A stretch of DNA of 46,868 nucleotides from an uncultured Clostridia bacterium (GTDB lineage: Bacteria > Bacillota > Clostridia > Oscillospirales > Ruminococcaceae): the NCBI GenBank assembly GCA_947588805.1, contig CANPYR010000013.1, positions 1-46,868 of the forward strand, written 5' to 3'. Both the position numbers and the translations under genes were made by a program. How positions within the stretch are numbered: position 1 is the stretch's first letter; the number at the start of each line of letters is the position of its first letter. The notes under the pieces are model-generated. The model worked only from the letters and a program-made list of their open reading frames with translations, was not told where the DNA came from and searched no databases. Of the stretch, positions 6,991-14,898 are shown piece by piece.

Positions 6991-8193
6991 ATGAGCGAAT
7001 ACGCGGATATTAAAATCAGAAATTTATCTTTATATAGCTTCAGAGACTATTTACAAGATGATATAGTTTACTTTTTATTTTCAAAAAAAGATTATGTTTG
7101 TATTCCGAATTATAATGATGATCCCGAAGATGAAGATTCAGAAATTTACACGAAATATATGTATAAAACAACAGTTCAAAGGGCAAAAGAACGATTAGAC
7201 GCACTCGGCTATTCCATATCGAAGTTTGAAGATGTTTTCAACAAAGAAAGGCATAATGCAATTTACTATGATGCATTTTTAGCAAAACTGCATGTTGATT
7301 ATGACGAATACGAAGAAAAAGCCCGAGTCAGAGTCAATAAATATGTTACTTTTAAAAAGTGGAAGAATTCTGTTGATAAAATTATCAAACATGAACTGGC
7401 ATACGGAAATATAAATCCTTATGATAGTAAAAGTGCTGAATCTATTGGCATAACAACCGAATGCGACAAGATTATATACTATTCACTTAAAAGAAAAGAT
7501 CAATCGTCATATTATGGACTAAAAACAGAAATAATAAAAATAGCATTTACAATCCGGCTTATTTTAGAAAGTTGTGAACCGGCAGACGAAATAATTTTAG
7601 ATTTTACAAATTTAGGCTATTGGCCTGATGACAGTATTTCCCAAGCGCTCTTAGCAACAGAAAACGATGAAAAGATTATTGTTTTAGTCGAAGGAACAAG
7701 CGATAAGGATATTCTTGAATTTGCAATGAGCAAAATATATCCCCATCTTTGTGATTTGTTCTATTTTATGGACTTTGAAGATGGATTTGGTGGAAAAAGA
7801 GATGGCGGCACATCTTTTATGATTAAGAACTTAAAGGCATTTTACTTTGCAAAATTTAAAACAAAATTTATTGCTATCTTTGATAATGATGCGGAAGGCT
7901 ATCAAAGTAAATGCACCTTGGAGAACGAGATAAAAACTTGGCCAGATAATTTTAGATTTTTCCTGTATCCAGAGGACGACCTTTTCAAATCATATCCGAC
8001 AATATTGCCAAATGAAAGTATTTCAAATGATAATATAAATAAAAAAGCCTGTTCTATCGAATTATACTTGCCTGACATTCTCATACAAGAAAATGATAAA
8101 TTTATTCCTATTGAATGGGAAACAAGGAAAAACGTAAAGCATGTCGGAAATGAAGAACGTTTATATCTGCCAAAAAGAAAAAATAAAAGATAA
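6991..8193 (+). CDS. HEPN/Toprim N-terminal-domain protein with Toprim nuclease domain
   Basis: A 400-residue protein. The N-terminal ~90 residues match the HEPN/Toprim-associated N-terminal domain (SEYADIKIRNLSLYS, a later TTVQRAKERLDALGYS). A helical middle region follows. A Toprim domain spans about 228-305, with the acidic Glu234 in VLVEGTSDKD and the DxD pair Asp298/Asp300 in IFDNDAEG; CSIELYLPDI follows. Toprim domains act on DNA or RNA in topoisomerases, primases and OLD-family defence nucleases. GGGAGGG precedes the ATG. Coding resumes in another frame after 8158 and runs to 8302, so the true C-terminus is probably frameshifted. It appears to form an operon with the ABC ATPase. Confidence 0.82.
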   Translation: MSEYADIKIRNLSLYSFRDYLQDDIVYFLFSKKDYVCIPNYNDDPEDEDSEIYTKYMYKTTVQRAKERLDALGYSISKFEDVFNKERHNAIYYDAFLAKLHVDYDEYEEKARVRVNKYVTFKKWKNSVDKIIKHELAYGNINPYDSKSAESIGITTECDKIIYYSLKRKDQSSYYGLKTEIIKIAFTIRLILESCEPADEIILDFTNLGYWPDDSISQALLATENDEKIIVLVEGTSDKDILEFAMSKIYPHLCDLFYFMDFEDGFGGKRDGGTSFMIKNLKAFYFAKFKTKFIAIFDNDAEGYQSKCTLENEIKTWPDNFRFFLYPEDDLFKSYPTILPNESISNDNINKKACSIELYLPDILIQENDKFIPIEWETRKNVKHVGNEERLYLPKRKNKR

Positions 8194-8302
8194 GTATATT
8201 TCCATGAAAAATAGAATTGAATCCGGAAAACAGTATTTTATAGAATCCGATTGGTTGAGGATTAAAAAAATCCTCAACACTATTGTATTTGCATTTAAAT
8301 AA
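8159..8302 (+). pseudogene. Out-of-frame C-terminal continuation of the Toprim protein
   Basis: Just before the stop of the previous gene, the +1 frame stays open for 47 codons and encodes QKEKIKDKYISMKNRIESGK and an aromatic/basic helix to the stop at 8302. Base composition matches the gene and it looks like the natural C-terminal helical region. A one-base indel near 8150-8162 would restore a ~436-residue protein. It may be real decay, a phase-variable site or an assembly error. Confidence 0.45.
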
Positions 8303-8383
8303 TAATACAGCTATATAAGAGTAAGATTTTACCGCGGGACCAAATTTGGCTCTAAGCTCAATTTTGTCTTGTGCGGAATCTTG

Positions 8384-8455
8384 TTGGGGAGTGCCTTCCC
8401 CAAACCCTGCTTTATATAAAAATGATACCAACGTGCCAAATTGATACGTTGGTAT
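8384..8455 (+). terminator. Two hairpins, the second a terminator
   Basis: TTGGGGA (8384-8390) pairs with TCCCCAA (8397-8403) around a 6-base loop. Then ATACCAACGT (8425-8434) pairs perfectly with ACGTTGGTAT (8446-8455), followed by a T-rich run. The second is a good rho-independent terminator for the ABC/Toprim operon. The first may be part of the transfer region of the Tn1549-like remnant. Confidence 0.6.
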
Positions 8456-8634
8456 TTTTATATTTAAATTCTTTCCACGTCAGTTGCTTTTTCTCAAATT
8501 TAAGTGTTACTGAAACAAAAACAGCCACTAAAAACTGCACAACAAGCTGATTGCAAAAATCTCAGCTTTTGTATTAAACGGAGAAATTTTGAATTTTCGG
8601 CAAACTTTTTTGAAAATTACCCAGAAATTTGCTT

Positions 8635-9230
8635 AAAAAATGTCCGCTTAGGGTGATGGGGCATATAAAACTTGGACGTTGTGATTTATCTGGCGGAGAG
8701 AATTCACATAAAATTTACATTTGCCACCCCATATTTTTTCAAGAAAATGTCCGTTTAGTGTGAAAGAAAAAATTATTTTGATTGGATACCTGCTTTTTGA
8801 AGAAAAAATGTACGTTGTAATATGAAAGGCGTTTTTTCATTCACAAAAAATTTACAAAGTTGCATATGGTCATTCGATGAAAATTTGTCCGTTGTAAAGT
8901 GAGAGGGGGATAATTTTTCAGCATTAGTGGACAACCCCCGCCTTGAAATGTCCGTTATAAAGTAGAAAGATTTTTTGATGAGCTTGCCAAAACTTGGCAA
9001 AAAATCATTTTTCGGTGTGGAAGGAACTGAAGGTTTGGCAAAATCGAAAAATTGGCGTTTGGGGTAATCGGAAGAATGTTGTTCACGAAAATTTTACAAT
9101 TCTTATACCGATCATCTGCCAAAAAATGTATGTTGTATTGTGAGAGGGAGTGTAAATTATGTTCATATAAAATTTACATTTGGTGTGTCACCATTTACGC
9201 AAAAATGTACGTTGTAAAGTGAAAGGAGGC
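8635..9230 (+). repeat. Modular direct-repeat array upstream of mobC (candidate oriT/iterons)
   Basis: A ~27-base unit close to AAAAATGTACGTTGTAAAGT plus GAAAGG occurs as direct repeats at about 8635, 8743, 8803, 8881, 8945, 9121 and 9201, with a weak extra copy at 8672. A second motif, CATAAAATTTACATTTG, lies about 20-25 bases before several copies (8707, 8842, 9085, 9164). The last unit contains the AAAGGAGG ribosome site of mobC. Between 8456 and 8634 I see only a small hairpin (AAGCTGA/TCAGCTT, 8544-8568) and AT-rich sequence. The array resembles relaxosome- or initiator-binding iterons. Confidence 0.6.
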
Positions 9231-9235
9231 TATAT

Positions 9236-9634
9236 ATGCCAAAGATATATAATACGCCCAAACGCAGCATTGTCGTCAAGACCCGCATGACCAATGAGGA
9301 GTACGCAGATTTCACCGAGCGCGCAAAGTTTTGCGGGATTAGCCAGTCAGAATTCATACGACGAGCGATTGATGATGCAGTCATCAAGCCAGTCATCACC
9401 GTCTCGCCCGTCAATGAAAAACTTCTGTCGGCTATAGGTCAGCTAACCGCCCAGCTTGGCAAAATCGGCGGGAATCTCAATCAGATTGCTCGGTATCTCA
9501 ACGAACACGGTACACCTTACAATTCTTTGTCAAGTGAAGTTCGCTCTGCCATAGCTGACCTCGCCGATCTTAAATTTGAAATCTTGCAAAAGGTAGGTGA
9601 CGCCGTTGGCGACGTTCAAACATTTAAGCTCTAA
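9236..9634 (+). CDS. mobC: MobC-type mobilisation accessory protein
   Basis: A 132-residue protein with an N-terminal ribbon-helix-helix-like segment (KTRMTNEEYADFTERAKFCG, SQSEFIRRAI) and the MobC core LGKIGGNLNQIARYLNEHG near residues 78-96. Such proteins bind oriT DNA and help the relaxase. AAAGGAGG within the last upstream repeat sets the start. It overlaps the following relaxase fragment by 38 bases, the usual coupling in Tn1549-like elements. It is unlikely to serve the MobQ relaxase at 257, which is of another family. Confidence 0.9.
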   Translation: MPKIYNTPKRSIVVKTRMTNEEYADFTERAKFCGISQSEFIRRAIDDAVIKPVITVSPVNEKLLSAIGQLTAQLGKIGGNLNQIARYLNEHGTPYNSLSSEVRSAIADLADLKFEILQKVGDAVGDVQTFKL

Positions 9635-10076
9635 AAATTCAGATTACGGAGCCGCCGAGAAATATTTGCTTTTTGAGCATGATGAATTTACAAACAAGCC
9701 TGTTCTCGACGAAAGTAGAAGGCTAATCCCTCGTGAAAACTGCCGCTTTGCGACCTTAAATTGCGGCGATGATGACTTCGCAATCGCCTGTATGAAATCC
9801 AATCTCCAATACGGCAAAAACCGAAGTCAGGGAGACGCTAAAAATCATCACTACATAATCAGTTTTGACCCACGCGACGGCGTTGAGAGTGGGTTGACGG
9901 TTGACCGCGCCCAAACTCTCGGCGAGCAGTTTTGCAAGGAGCATTTCGCATGGCATCAGGCGATTGTCTGCACACATTCCGACGGTCACAATCATTCGGG
10001 CAACATTCACTGCCACATAGTTATCAATTCCCTGCGAATTGAATATGTTCCGCTCTTGTATATCCGCCCCCGCTAA
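9597..10076 (+). pseudogene. Truncated relaxase/mobilisation nuclease (Tn1549-like)
   Basis: Starts at GTG 9597 inside mobC. About 150 residues match the N-terminal relaxase domain of Tn1549/CTn-type elements: FKHLSSKNSDYGAAEKYLLF, HHYIISFDPRDG, VCTHSDGHNHSGNIHCHIV (the histidine metal site) and NSLRIE. Family members are normally about 400-600 residues. Here the frame diverges after VPLL and stops at 10076, and the downstream DNA encodes an unrelated gene on the other strand. It is probably inactive, although the catalytic N-terminal core is nearly complete. Confidence 0.85.
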
Positions 10077-10621
10077 CAACTACTGTTTTCCCGATTTATA
10101 AACAAACAAAACCGCCGGGTCTCATCGTCAGTTTCTCTCGCAATCATATATGCAGATCTTACATCGCGGCCTTTTGAGGCCGTTTCATAGAATAATCGCA
10201 GCGTGAAAAACAATGCCGCAGTGCCCTCAATATAATCGCGCGGCGCGATATAAACGTTGTTTTTTGAAAACGCTTTTGCCAATTTTTCTTCACCTGTCGT
10301 GCAGCCAAGATTTATAATAGTTTTTTGGGATACTTTCAGATATCGCTCGACCTCTGCCGACGAAAAATCATTTCTCGGTTCGTTATCTGAATAAACAAAA
10401 TCCGCAAGCCTCGGCATATGTATTTTCCCATTATCGCCATGGCAGGAGATAATGACGAAGTCCGGGTCAATGGGGGCATTTCCCTCCAAAATGTCGATAA
10501 AATCGTTTGGCCGGCCGATATGCATAACACATACAAAGTAATCGAATCCTTCCAAGACTTGCCGCAGCGCCTCGGCTTCGCTGCCTGTGTCGTTGAGATC
10601 AATAATAAGAACGGTCCGCAT
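10073..10621 (-). CDS. Stand-alone caspase-like (clan CD/CHAT-like) domain protein
   Basis: A 182-residue alpha/beta protein beginning MRTVLIIDLNDTGSEAEAL. VIISCHGDNG contains His61 and TIINLGCTTGE contains Cys107. The strand-HG and strand-C order and spacing resemble the catalytic dyad of caspase/CHAT peptidases. No signal peptide, membrane segment or extra domain is present. AAGGAGG precedes the ATG at the proper distance. It faces the relaxase remnant (4-base overlap of 3' ends), so it was probably inserted or exchanged there. It could be a protease effector in a conflict module, but no partner gene is adjacent. The family is my inference from the motifs, and an enzyme of another fold cannot be excluded. 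Confidence 0.7.
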   Translation of the reverse strand: MRTVLIIDLNDTGSEAEALRQVLEGFDYFVCVMHIGRPNDFIDILEGNAPIDPDFVIISCHGDNGKIHMPRLADFVYSDNEPRNDFSSAEVERYLKVSQKTIINLGCTTGEEKLAKAFSKNNVYIAPRDYIEGTAALFFTLRLFYETASKGRDVRSAYMIARETDDETRRFCLFINRENSSC

Positions 10622-10800
10622 AAATTTACCTCCTTGAAGTTAATGGTATTATTATATATTGAGGCAAAGCCGATGTCAACTGTTGCAAGATGAGGGGTGA
10701 GATGATTGATCAATCAGGATTGCGGAAAAATGCGATGCTGCCGTTAGATAACTTAGTCAAAAACGTTATAAAATATTCTGCAAAATCATCACTTTAAAGC

Positions 10801-10829
10801 TTGAAATCGTACCTTGCTTATGGTATAAT
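10801..10829 (+). promoter_or_regulatory. Promoter of the serine recombinase
   Basis: TTGAAA (10801-10806), a 17-base spacer and TATAAT (10824-10829), 44 bases before the ATG. The 252-base gap also holds a perfect palindrome GATTGATCAATC (10704-10715) between the two divergent genes, a possible operator. Confidence 0.65.
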
Positions 10830-10873
10830 TCTTTTGTATTGTAAGCGTGGGTGATTCACAAAGGAGATTATAA

Positions 10874-12484
10874 ATGAAATCACCTAACAATGCAAAATAT
10901 AGCACCGCTCTTTATATGCGTCTTTCCAGAGAAGATGAGAATTTCGGGGATAGCGTTTCGATAGAAACGCAACGAATCGTCTTACACAAATTCGCGCAGG
11001 AAAACGGTCTGATCGTTTATGACGAATACGTCGATGACGGTTGGAGCGGGACAAACTTCGAAAGACCCGCTTTCCAAAGAATGATGGAGGACATATACTC
11101 TGGGAAAGTGAACTGCGTCGTGACAAAAGACCTCTCCCGCTTCGGGCGTGAGCACGTCACTATGGACTACTATCTGGAGTTTGTATTTCCAGAGATGAAC
11201 GTCCGCTATATTGCCGTAAACGACAATGAGGACACGGATAAAGGTTTATCCGACTTTGTCCCGTTCAAAAACCTGTTTAACGAGTTTATGGCAAAAGATA
11301 CCAGTCGTAAGGTTAAGGCGGCATTGCACGCCAAATTCGCCGCGGGAGAGCGCACATTTTCAATAGCCCCGTTCGGTTATATGCGCCACCCTGAGGAGCA
11401 TAATAAGCTTGCGATTGATCCGGATACTTCATGGATAATTGAAAAAATCTTTGACCTTGCGGCACACGGCGCAGGTGCAGGGAAAATAGCCCGTACACTC
11501 ACATCTGAAAAAATCCCTACCCCGGGATATTTCAACTTCAAGAAATACGGGCTGTTCTCAAAATTCTATGACAACGCACCTGCTGGAAAACCGTACACTT
11601 GGACTATTAGCACCGTCAGAGGAATTCTATCTGATGAAACGTACATAGGCAATTCGGTTCACGGAAAGCAGACGAATGTTTCTTACAAGAACAAAAAGTC
11701 AATACGCAAACCCGAAAGTGAATGGTTCAAGGTCGAGAACACGCACGAGCCGATTATCTCGAAAGACATTTTTGAACAAGTGCAGGGTCAGATCACAAAT
11801 CGCAGAAGAAGCACAAAGTCTGGCACCACGCAGATTTTCGCAGGGCTTGTGAAATGCGCGGACTGCGGTTGGTCGATGAGCTACGGAGGCAGGAAAAACA
11901 AAAACTATTCAACAAAGTTTCGACAGCTTGGAAAAGCAGGAGGACAATGCACAGCGCATTACGTCAGGTATGATACGCTCTACGCCTATGTCCTTGCGAG
12001 GTTACAAGATTGGATTTATCAAGCTCATACTGATGAGAAAGAGCTTCTGAACAGACTGCTTAAGACAAGTGACAAAGAATATGCAAAAGTCCACAAAAAG
12101 CAATCTGCCGAGCTTGCCAAGGCCGAAAAGCGCAAAGCAGAGGTAGACAGACTGTTCGTCAAGCTCTATGAAGACTGGACATCTGAGCGTATTACTGAGT
12201 ACAACTTTAAGATGTTGTCACAGAAGTATCAGTCGGAGCAACAAGAGTTAGTTGAAAAGATTGATAAGCTCAAGTCCGTACTTGCGACAGAAAAGCAGAC
12301 TAATGCTGATGCTGAAAAGTGGATTGCTTTAATCAAGCAGTATTCCAACCCCACGGAGCTGACCGCTGAAATGCTCAACACGCTGATTGAAAAAATAGTC
12401 GTACACGAAGCCGTCAAAGATTTTGACGGCACCAGAACTCAAGAGATCGAGATATTTTACCGCTTCGTAGGTAAAATTGATTAA
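10874..12484 (+). CDS. Large serine recombinase (TnpX/Tn1549-like transposase)
   Basis: A 536-residue recombinase for excision and integration of a circular intermediate. The N-terminal resolvase domain holds YMRLSRED with catalytic Ser18 and conserved Arg residues (KDLSRFGREH). The recombinase domain covers about 170-310. A zinc ribbon starts CADCGWSMSYGG near residue 335 with a later Cys/His pair. Then comes a coiled coil and a C-terminal DUF4368-like end (LIEKIVVHEAV to EIEIFYRFVGKID). AAGGAG precedes the ATG. As in Tn4451-type elements it lies at the element's edge: chromosome-type repeats begin just after it. Confidence 0.93.
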   Translation: MKSPNNAKYSTALYMRLSREDENFGDSVSIETQRIVLHKFAQENGLIVYDEYVDDGWSGTNFERPAFQRMMEDIYSGKVNCVVTKDLSRFGREHVTMDYYLEFVFPEMNVRYIAVNDNEDTDKGLSDFVPFKNLFNEFMAKDTSRKVKAALHAKFAAGERTFSIAPFGYMRHPEEHNKLAIDPDTSWIIEKIFDLAAHGAGAGKIARTLTSEKIPTPGYFNFKKYGLFSKFYDNAPAGKPYTWTISTVRGILSDETYIGNSVHGKQTNVSYKNKKSIRKPESEWFKVENTHEPIISKDIFEQVQGQITNRRRSTKSGTTQIFAGLVKCADCGWSMSYGGRKNKNYSTKFRQLGKAGGQCTAHYVRYDTLYAYVLARLQDWIYQAHTDEKELLNRLLKTSDKEYAKVHKKQSAELAKAEKRKAEVDRLFVKLYEDWTSERITEYNFKMLSQKYQSEQQELVEKIDKLKSVLATEKQTNADAEKWIALIKQYSNPTELTAEMLNTLIEKIVVHEAVKDFDGTRTQEIEIFYRFVGKID

Positions 12485-12615
12485 AACACAAACACACGTC
12501 TTTAAGTTTGTTAAACGGGGGAAGGGGTGACCCCCCTTTTTGACAGCTCTGCTGTCAAAAATACTGTAGTTGGACAGATGTGCATACAGTATGATAATTA
12601 GAAGCAGAGACTCGG
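12485..12615 (+). repeat. Right end of the mobile region merging into a partial repeat B
   Basis: After the recombinase stop, sequence from about 12528 (CCCCCCTTTTTGACAGC, then a GCTGTCAAAA arm) matches the 3' hairpins of intergenic repeat B (copies at 17188, 27529 and 30262), but the 5' part of B is missing. The element's right end therefore probably lies between 12485 and 12530, inserted within or beside a B repeat. The exact crossover dinucleotide cannot be set without the left end. Confidence 0.5.
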
Positions 12616-12780
12616 GGCGGCGAGATTCACGGGGAAGGGCGGGAAAACATTGCCGGTTTTGTTCCCGCTCGACCGCCCTCGACAAAAACGACAGTCTCGG
12701 TTGTCTCACGGACAAAACCCGGCAAGTTTGGCGGGCGCAGTCGGTAGTGATTCAGCAGATATGCAGCGAATCTCGCCGCC
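12616..12780 (+). repeat. Repeat A, medium form (A1)
   Basis: Bounded by GGCGGCGAGATTC and its inverse GCGAATCTCGCCGCC. Inside is a second inverted pair, TTGCCGGTTTTGT with ACAAAACCCGGCAA. The third and fourth stems of the long form (A4, A5) are absent. 12781-12884 shows nothing recognisable. Confidence 0.75.
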
Positions 12781-12884
12781 GCTTGCCGCATTCGGTGGCT
12801 GTAGAAATGATATTCAGAAGCAGAAAGCCATATTCCCAACCGACCAACCGTCTTCCCCCGCAAAACTAAATTCGGGGCACAAGC

Positions 12885-13463
12885 CTATAGCCCGCGCCCA
12901 TCTGTATTCTGAACCTCTGACTTCTGTTTTCTTTTTTGCTTATATCTTTCTTCCTCCGAAAATACGCAGCCGCAGTATTTCTGCATATAAAGCCCGAGCT
13001 CGCGAGCCTTCGCCTGACCTTCCCTGAATCTCGGACGAAAATCACGGTAGAGAAATTCCACGCCGAATTCCTGAGCCGCGCGCTCCGCATACTCCTTTAA
13101 AAGCTCGTGATTCTGGTAAGGACTGACAAAAAGAGTCGAGGTAAAACGCTTAAATCCGTTCTCTTTCGCATACCTTGCCGTCTCCCTCATCCGAAGCTCG
13201 TAGCACGCCCCGCACCTGTTTTCAAGATCGGGATAGATCGCTCTGACAAAATCTCTCAAGCCGTAAAAATCATTTACCCTGAGCTCTAATCCGATATCGC
13301 TCGCATACTGAATAAGCGTATCGCGGCGCGAACGGTACTCGGTGAAAGGGTGGATGTTCGGGTTGTACCAGTACCCGACAGGCTCTATGCCCTCGTTTCG
13401 CAGGGTATCTATGCATGTGATCGAACAGGGCGCGCAGCAGATATGAATAAGTAGTTCGGACAT
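12885..13463 (-). CDS. queH: Epoxyqueuosine reductase QueH
   Basis: A 192-residue enzyme of the QueH (DUF208) family, which reduces epoxyqueuosine to queuosine in tRNA anticodons. The Cys pattern is complete: ICCAPC near the N-terminus (Cys9, Cys10, Cys13), RCGACY in the middle and YMQKYCGCVFSEEERY near the end. AAGGAGGA precedes the ATG. The final residues (KSEVQNTDGRGL) are encoded by a short intergenic repeat (TCAGAGGTTCAG), so the natural end was probably at KRKQ and the tail was added by repeat insertion. It is the first clearly chromosomal gene right of the mobile region. Confidence 0.95.
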   Translation of the reverse strand: MSELLIHICCAPCSITCIDTLRNEGIEPVGYWYNPNIHPFTEYRSRRDTLIQYASDIGLELRVNDFYGLRDFVRAIYPDLENRCGACYELRMRETARYAKENGFKRFTSTLFVSPYQNHELLKEYAERAAQEFGVEFLYRDFRPRFREGQAKARELGLYMQKYCGCVFSEEERYKQKRKQKSEVQNTDGRGL

Positions 13464-13546
13464 AATTTTCCTCCTTGGTGAGCGGCGGTTTCGTTATTTT
13501 GATTTTAGCACGGCGCAGGGAAGATGTCAAGAGAGAAAACAGATCG

Positions 13547-13740
13547 ACAGAGGTCAGAAGTCAGATAGTGTAGTATTAGCTATAAGTCGCTGCCATGAAA
13601 TGTGGGAGAGAGATAGCTGTATGTGTGATTTTTGCTCTAAGGCGGGAGCTTTTAGAGGTTAGACGGTCAGAGAGTTATATATTAGAATTTGGGAAGCTGC
13701 GCTGTCAGAAAACAGAATTGAGAGGTCAGAAGTCAGATTT
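13547..13740 (+). repeat. Two copies of the short AGGTCAGAAGTCAGA repeat
   Basis: ACAGAGGTCAGAAGTCAGAT (13547-13566) and AGAGGTCAGAAGTCAGATTT (13721-13740) sit in the 461-base gap between queH and the AraC gene. Related copies occur at 12906 (minus strand), 17743 (minus strand), 19630, 19740, 22140, 22285 (minus strand) and 25800 (minus strand). Frames open in this gap look like non-coding readthrough. Confidence 0.6.
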
Positions 13741-13817
13741 GCCGACCTGCTCTTCTCTGCGCTGCGCCCTCTCCGTCGTCTTCCCCGCGCACTGCTCCTT
13801 CCCCCGCGCTGTCAAAA

Positions 13818-13902
13818 TATTGACGCAAATCATCACTATATTGACATTTTTATCAAAATCCTCACACCGTATCTTGACATGCGCTCCCAAATCCCCTATA
13901 CT
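13818..13902 (+). promoter_or_regulatory. Promoter and possible direct-repeat operator of the AraC-type gene
   Basis: TTGACA (13874-13879), a 17-base spacer and TATACT (13897-13902) form a near-consensus promoter, with the ribosome site about 10 bases further. ATATTGAC is repeated upstream at about 13818 and 13839, and TATCTTGAC overlaps the -35 box at 13871. Such direct repeats could be AraC half-sites for autoregulation. Confidence 0.6.
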
Positions 13903-13924
13903 TATCCCAAAGGGGAGTGATACT

Positions 13925-14881
13925 ATGGATCAAAACTACGAAACCTATCCGCACGGGACTCGGTTTTTCCCTCTGGGAGTCCACAAAACCGTCGTGCCGC
14001 CGAATTATTCTCTCGGCGATAACGCCTATAATATCCTTTATTCGCACTGGCACCCCGAGTTCGAGCTTCTCTATCTTTCGCGCGGGGACTGCGTTTTTGT
14101 CATCAACGGCAAGGAGCTTCCCATGTCCGCAGGAGACGCGGTCTTTGTCCCGTCTGGAGCTCTGCACTCCGCTTACCGAACTAAAAATAACAGCGAATCC
14201 GCATTCTACGCCGTCGTTTTTTCTAAGCTTCTTTTGGGGGATCCCGCCGACGTAATCAGCGAAAAATACATCTCTCCGGCGCTTTCCGGAGAGCTTGAAT
14301 TCTGCCGGGTCATCACCCGCAAAACCCCTTGGCAGGCCGAAATAATAGATCTTCTTATCGAGATAATGTCGCTATACGACTATACCCCCTACGACAGCGA
14401 TCCCCTGCCCGGGAAGCACCCCGAGCTTTATCTCAAAGCGGACGAGTTCGGCGCGGAGCTGACCGTAAAATCGGATTTATTAAAGATCTGGAAGCTCTTG
14501 GTCACTCACGCCGAGCGAGTCAGGCAGTTAAGGAGCGCGGACAGGCTTAACCGCGAGCGTGTAAGGGCAGCGGTGGACTTCATTCACCGTCACTACTCGG
14601 AGCCGTTGACTCTTGAGCAGATAGCTTCGGTCACTTATATGAGCAGGGAATATTTTTCTCGCGTATTCAAAGCCGAGACCTTGAAAACGCCGTTTGAATA
14701 TTTAACTCACTATAGGATTTCGATGGCGATGGAGCTTTTGGAGAGAAACGATCTGAGCGTGACCGAGATCGCGGGAAAGTGCGGATTTTCGGGCGCGGGA
14801 TATTTTAACGTCAAGTTTTCGGAGATAGCCGGCTGCTCCCCGACCGCATACAGAAAAGGAAAACCCGGGAAGAAAGAATAA
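13925..14881 (+). CDS. AraC-family transcriptional regulator with cupin sensor domain
   Basis: A 318-residue regulator. The N-terminal cupin (AraC-binding-like) domain has HWHPEFELLYLSRGDCVFVI and SAGDAVFVPSGALHSAY. The C-terminal ~100 residues carry two helix-turn-helix motifs: EPLTLEQIASVTYMSREYFS and DLSVTEIAGKCGFSGAGYFN, followed by the classic end SPTAYRKG. The frame is open upstream to 13595, but the ATG at 13925 with AAGGGGAG and the promoter just before it decide the start. It is monocistronic and ends at a terminator. A sugar or other small-molecule effector is likely; the target is unknown. Confidence 0.93.
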   Translation: MDQNYETYPHGTRFFPLGVHKTVVPPNYSLGDNAYNILYSHWHPEFELLYLSRGDCVFVINGKELPMSAGDAVFVPSGALHSAYRTKNNSESAFYAVVFSKLLLGDPADVISEKYISPALSGELEFCRVITRKTPWQAEIIDLLIEIMSLYDYTPYDSDPLPGKHPELYLKADEFGAELTVKSDLLKIWKLLVTHAERVRQLRSADRLNRERVRAAVDFIHRHYSEPLTLEQIASVTYMSREYFSRVFKAETLKTPFEYLTHYRISMAMELLERNDLSVTEIAGKCGFSGAGYFNVKFSEIAGCSPTAYRKGKPGKKE

Positions 14882-14898
14882 CAGCTCCAATAAACTCT

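Noticed and set aside
8635-9230. CRISPR array
   Set aside because: Repeats are imperfect, spacings vary from about 30 to over 150 bases, and no cas genes are near. Iteron/oriT-type repeats fit better.
12570-13027. Frames of 78-128 codons in the 12.5-13.0 kb gap
   Set aside because: They read through repeats A and B and overlap queH; similar frames appear at every long copy of the repeats, so they reflect GC-rich repeats and not genes.
13595-13924. 110-residue N-terminal extension of the AraC-type regulator
   Set aside because: It covers repeats and the promoter (13874-13902). The ATG at 13925 has AAGGGGAG just before it.
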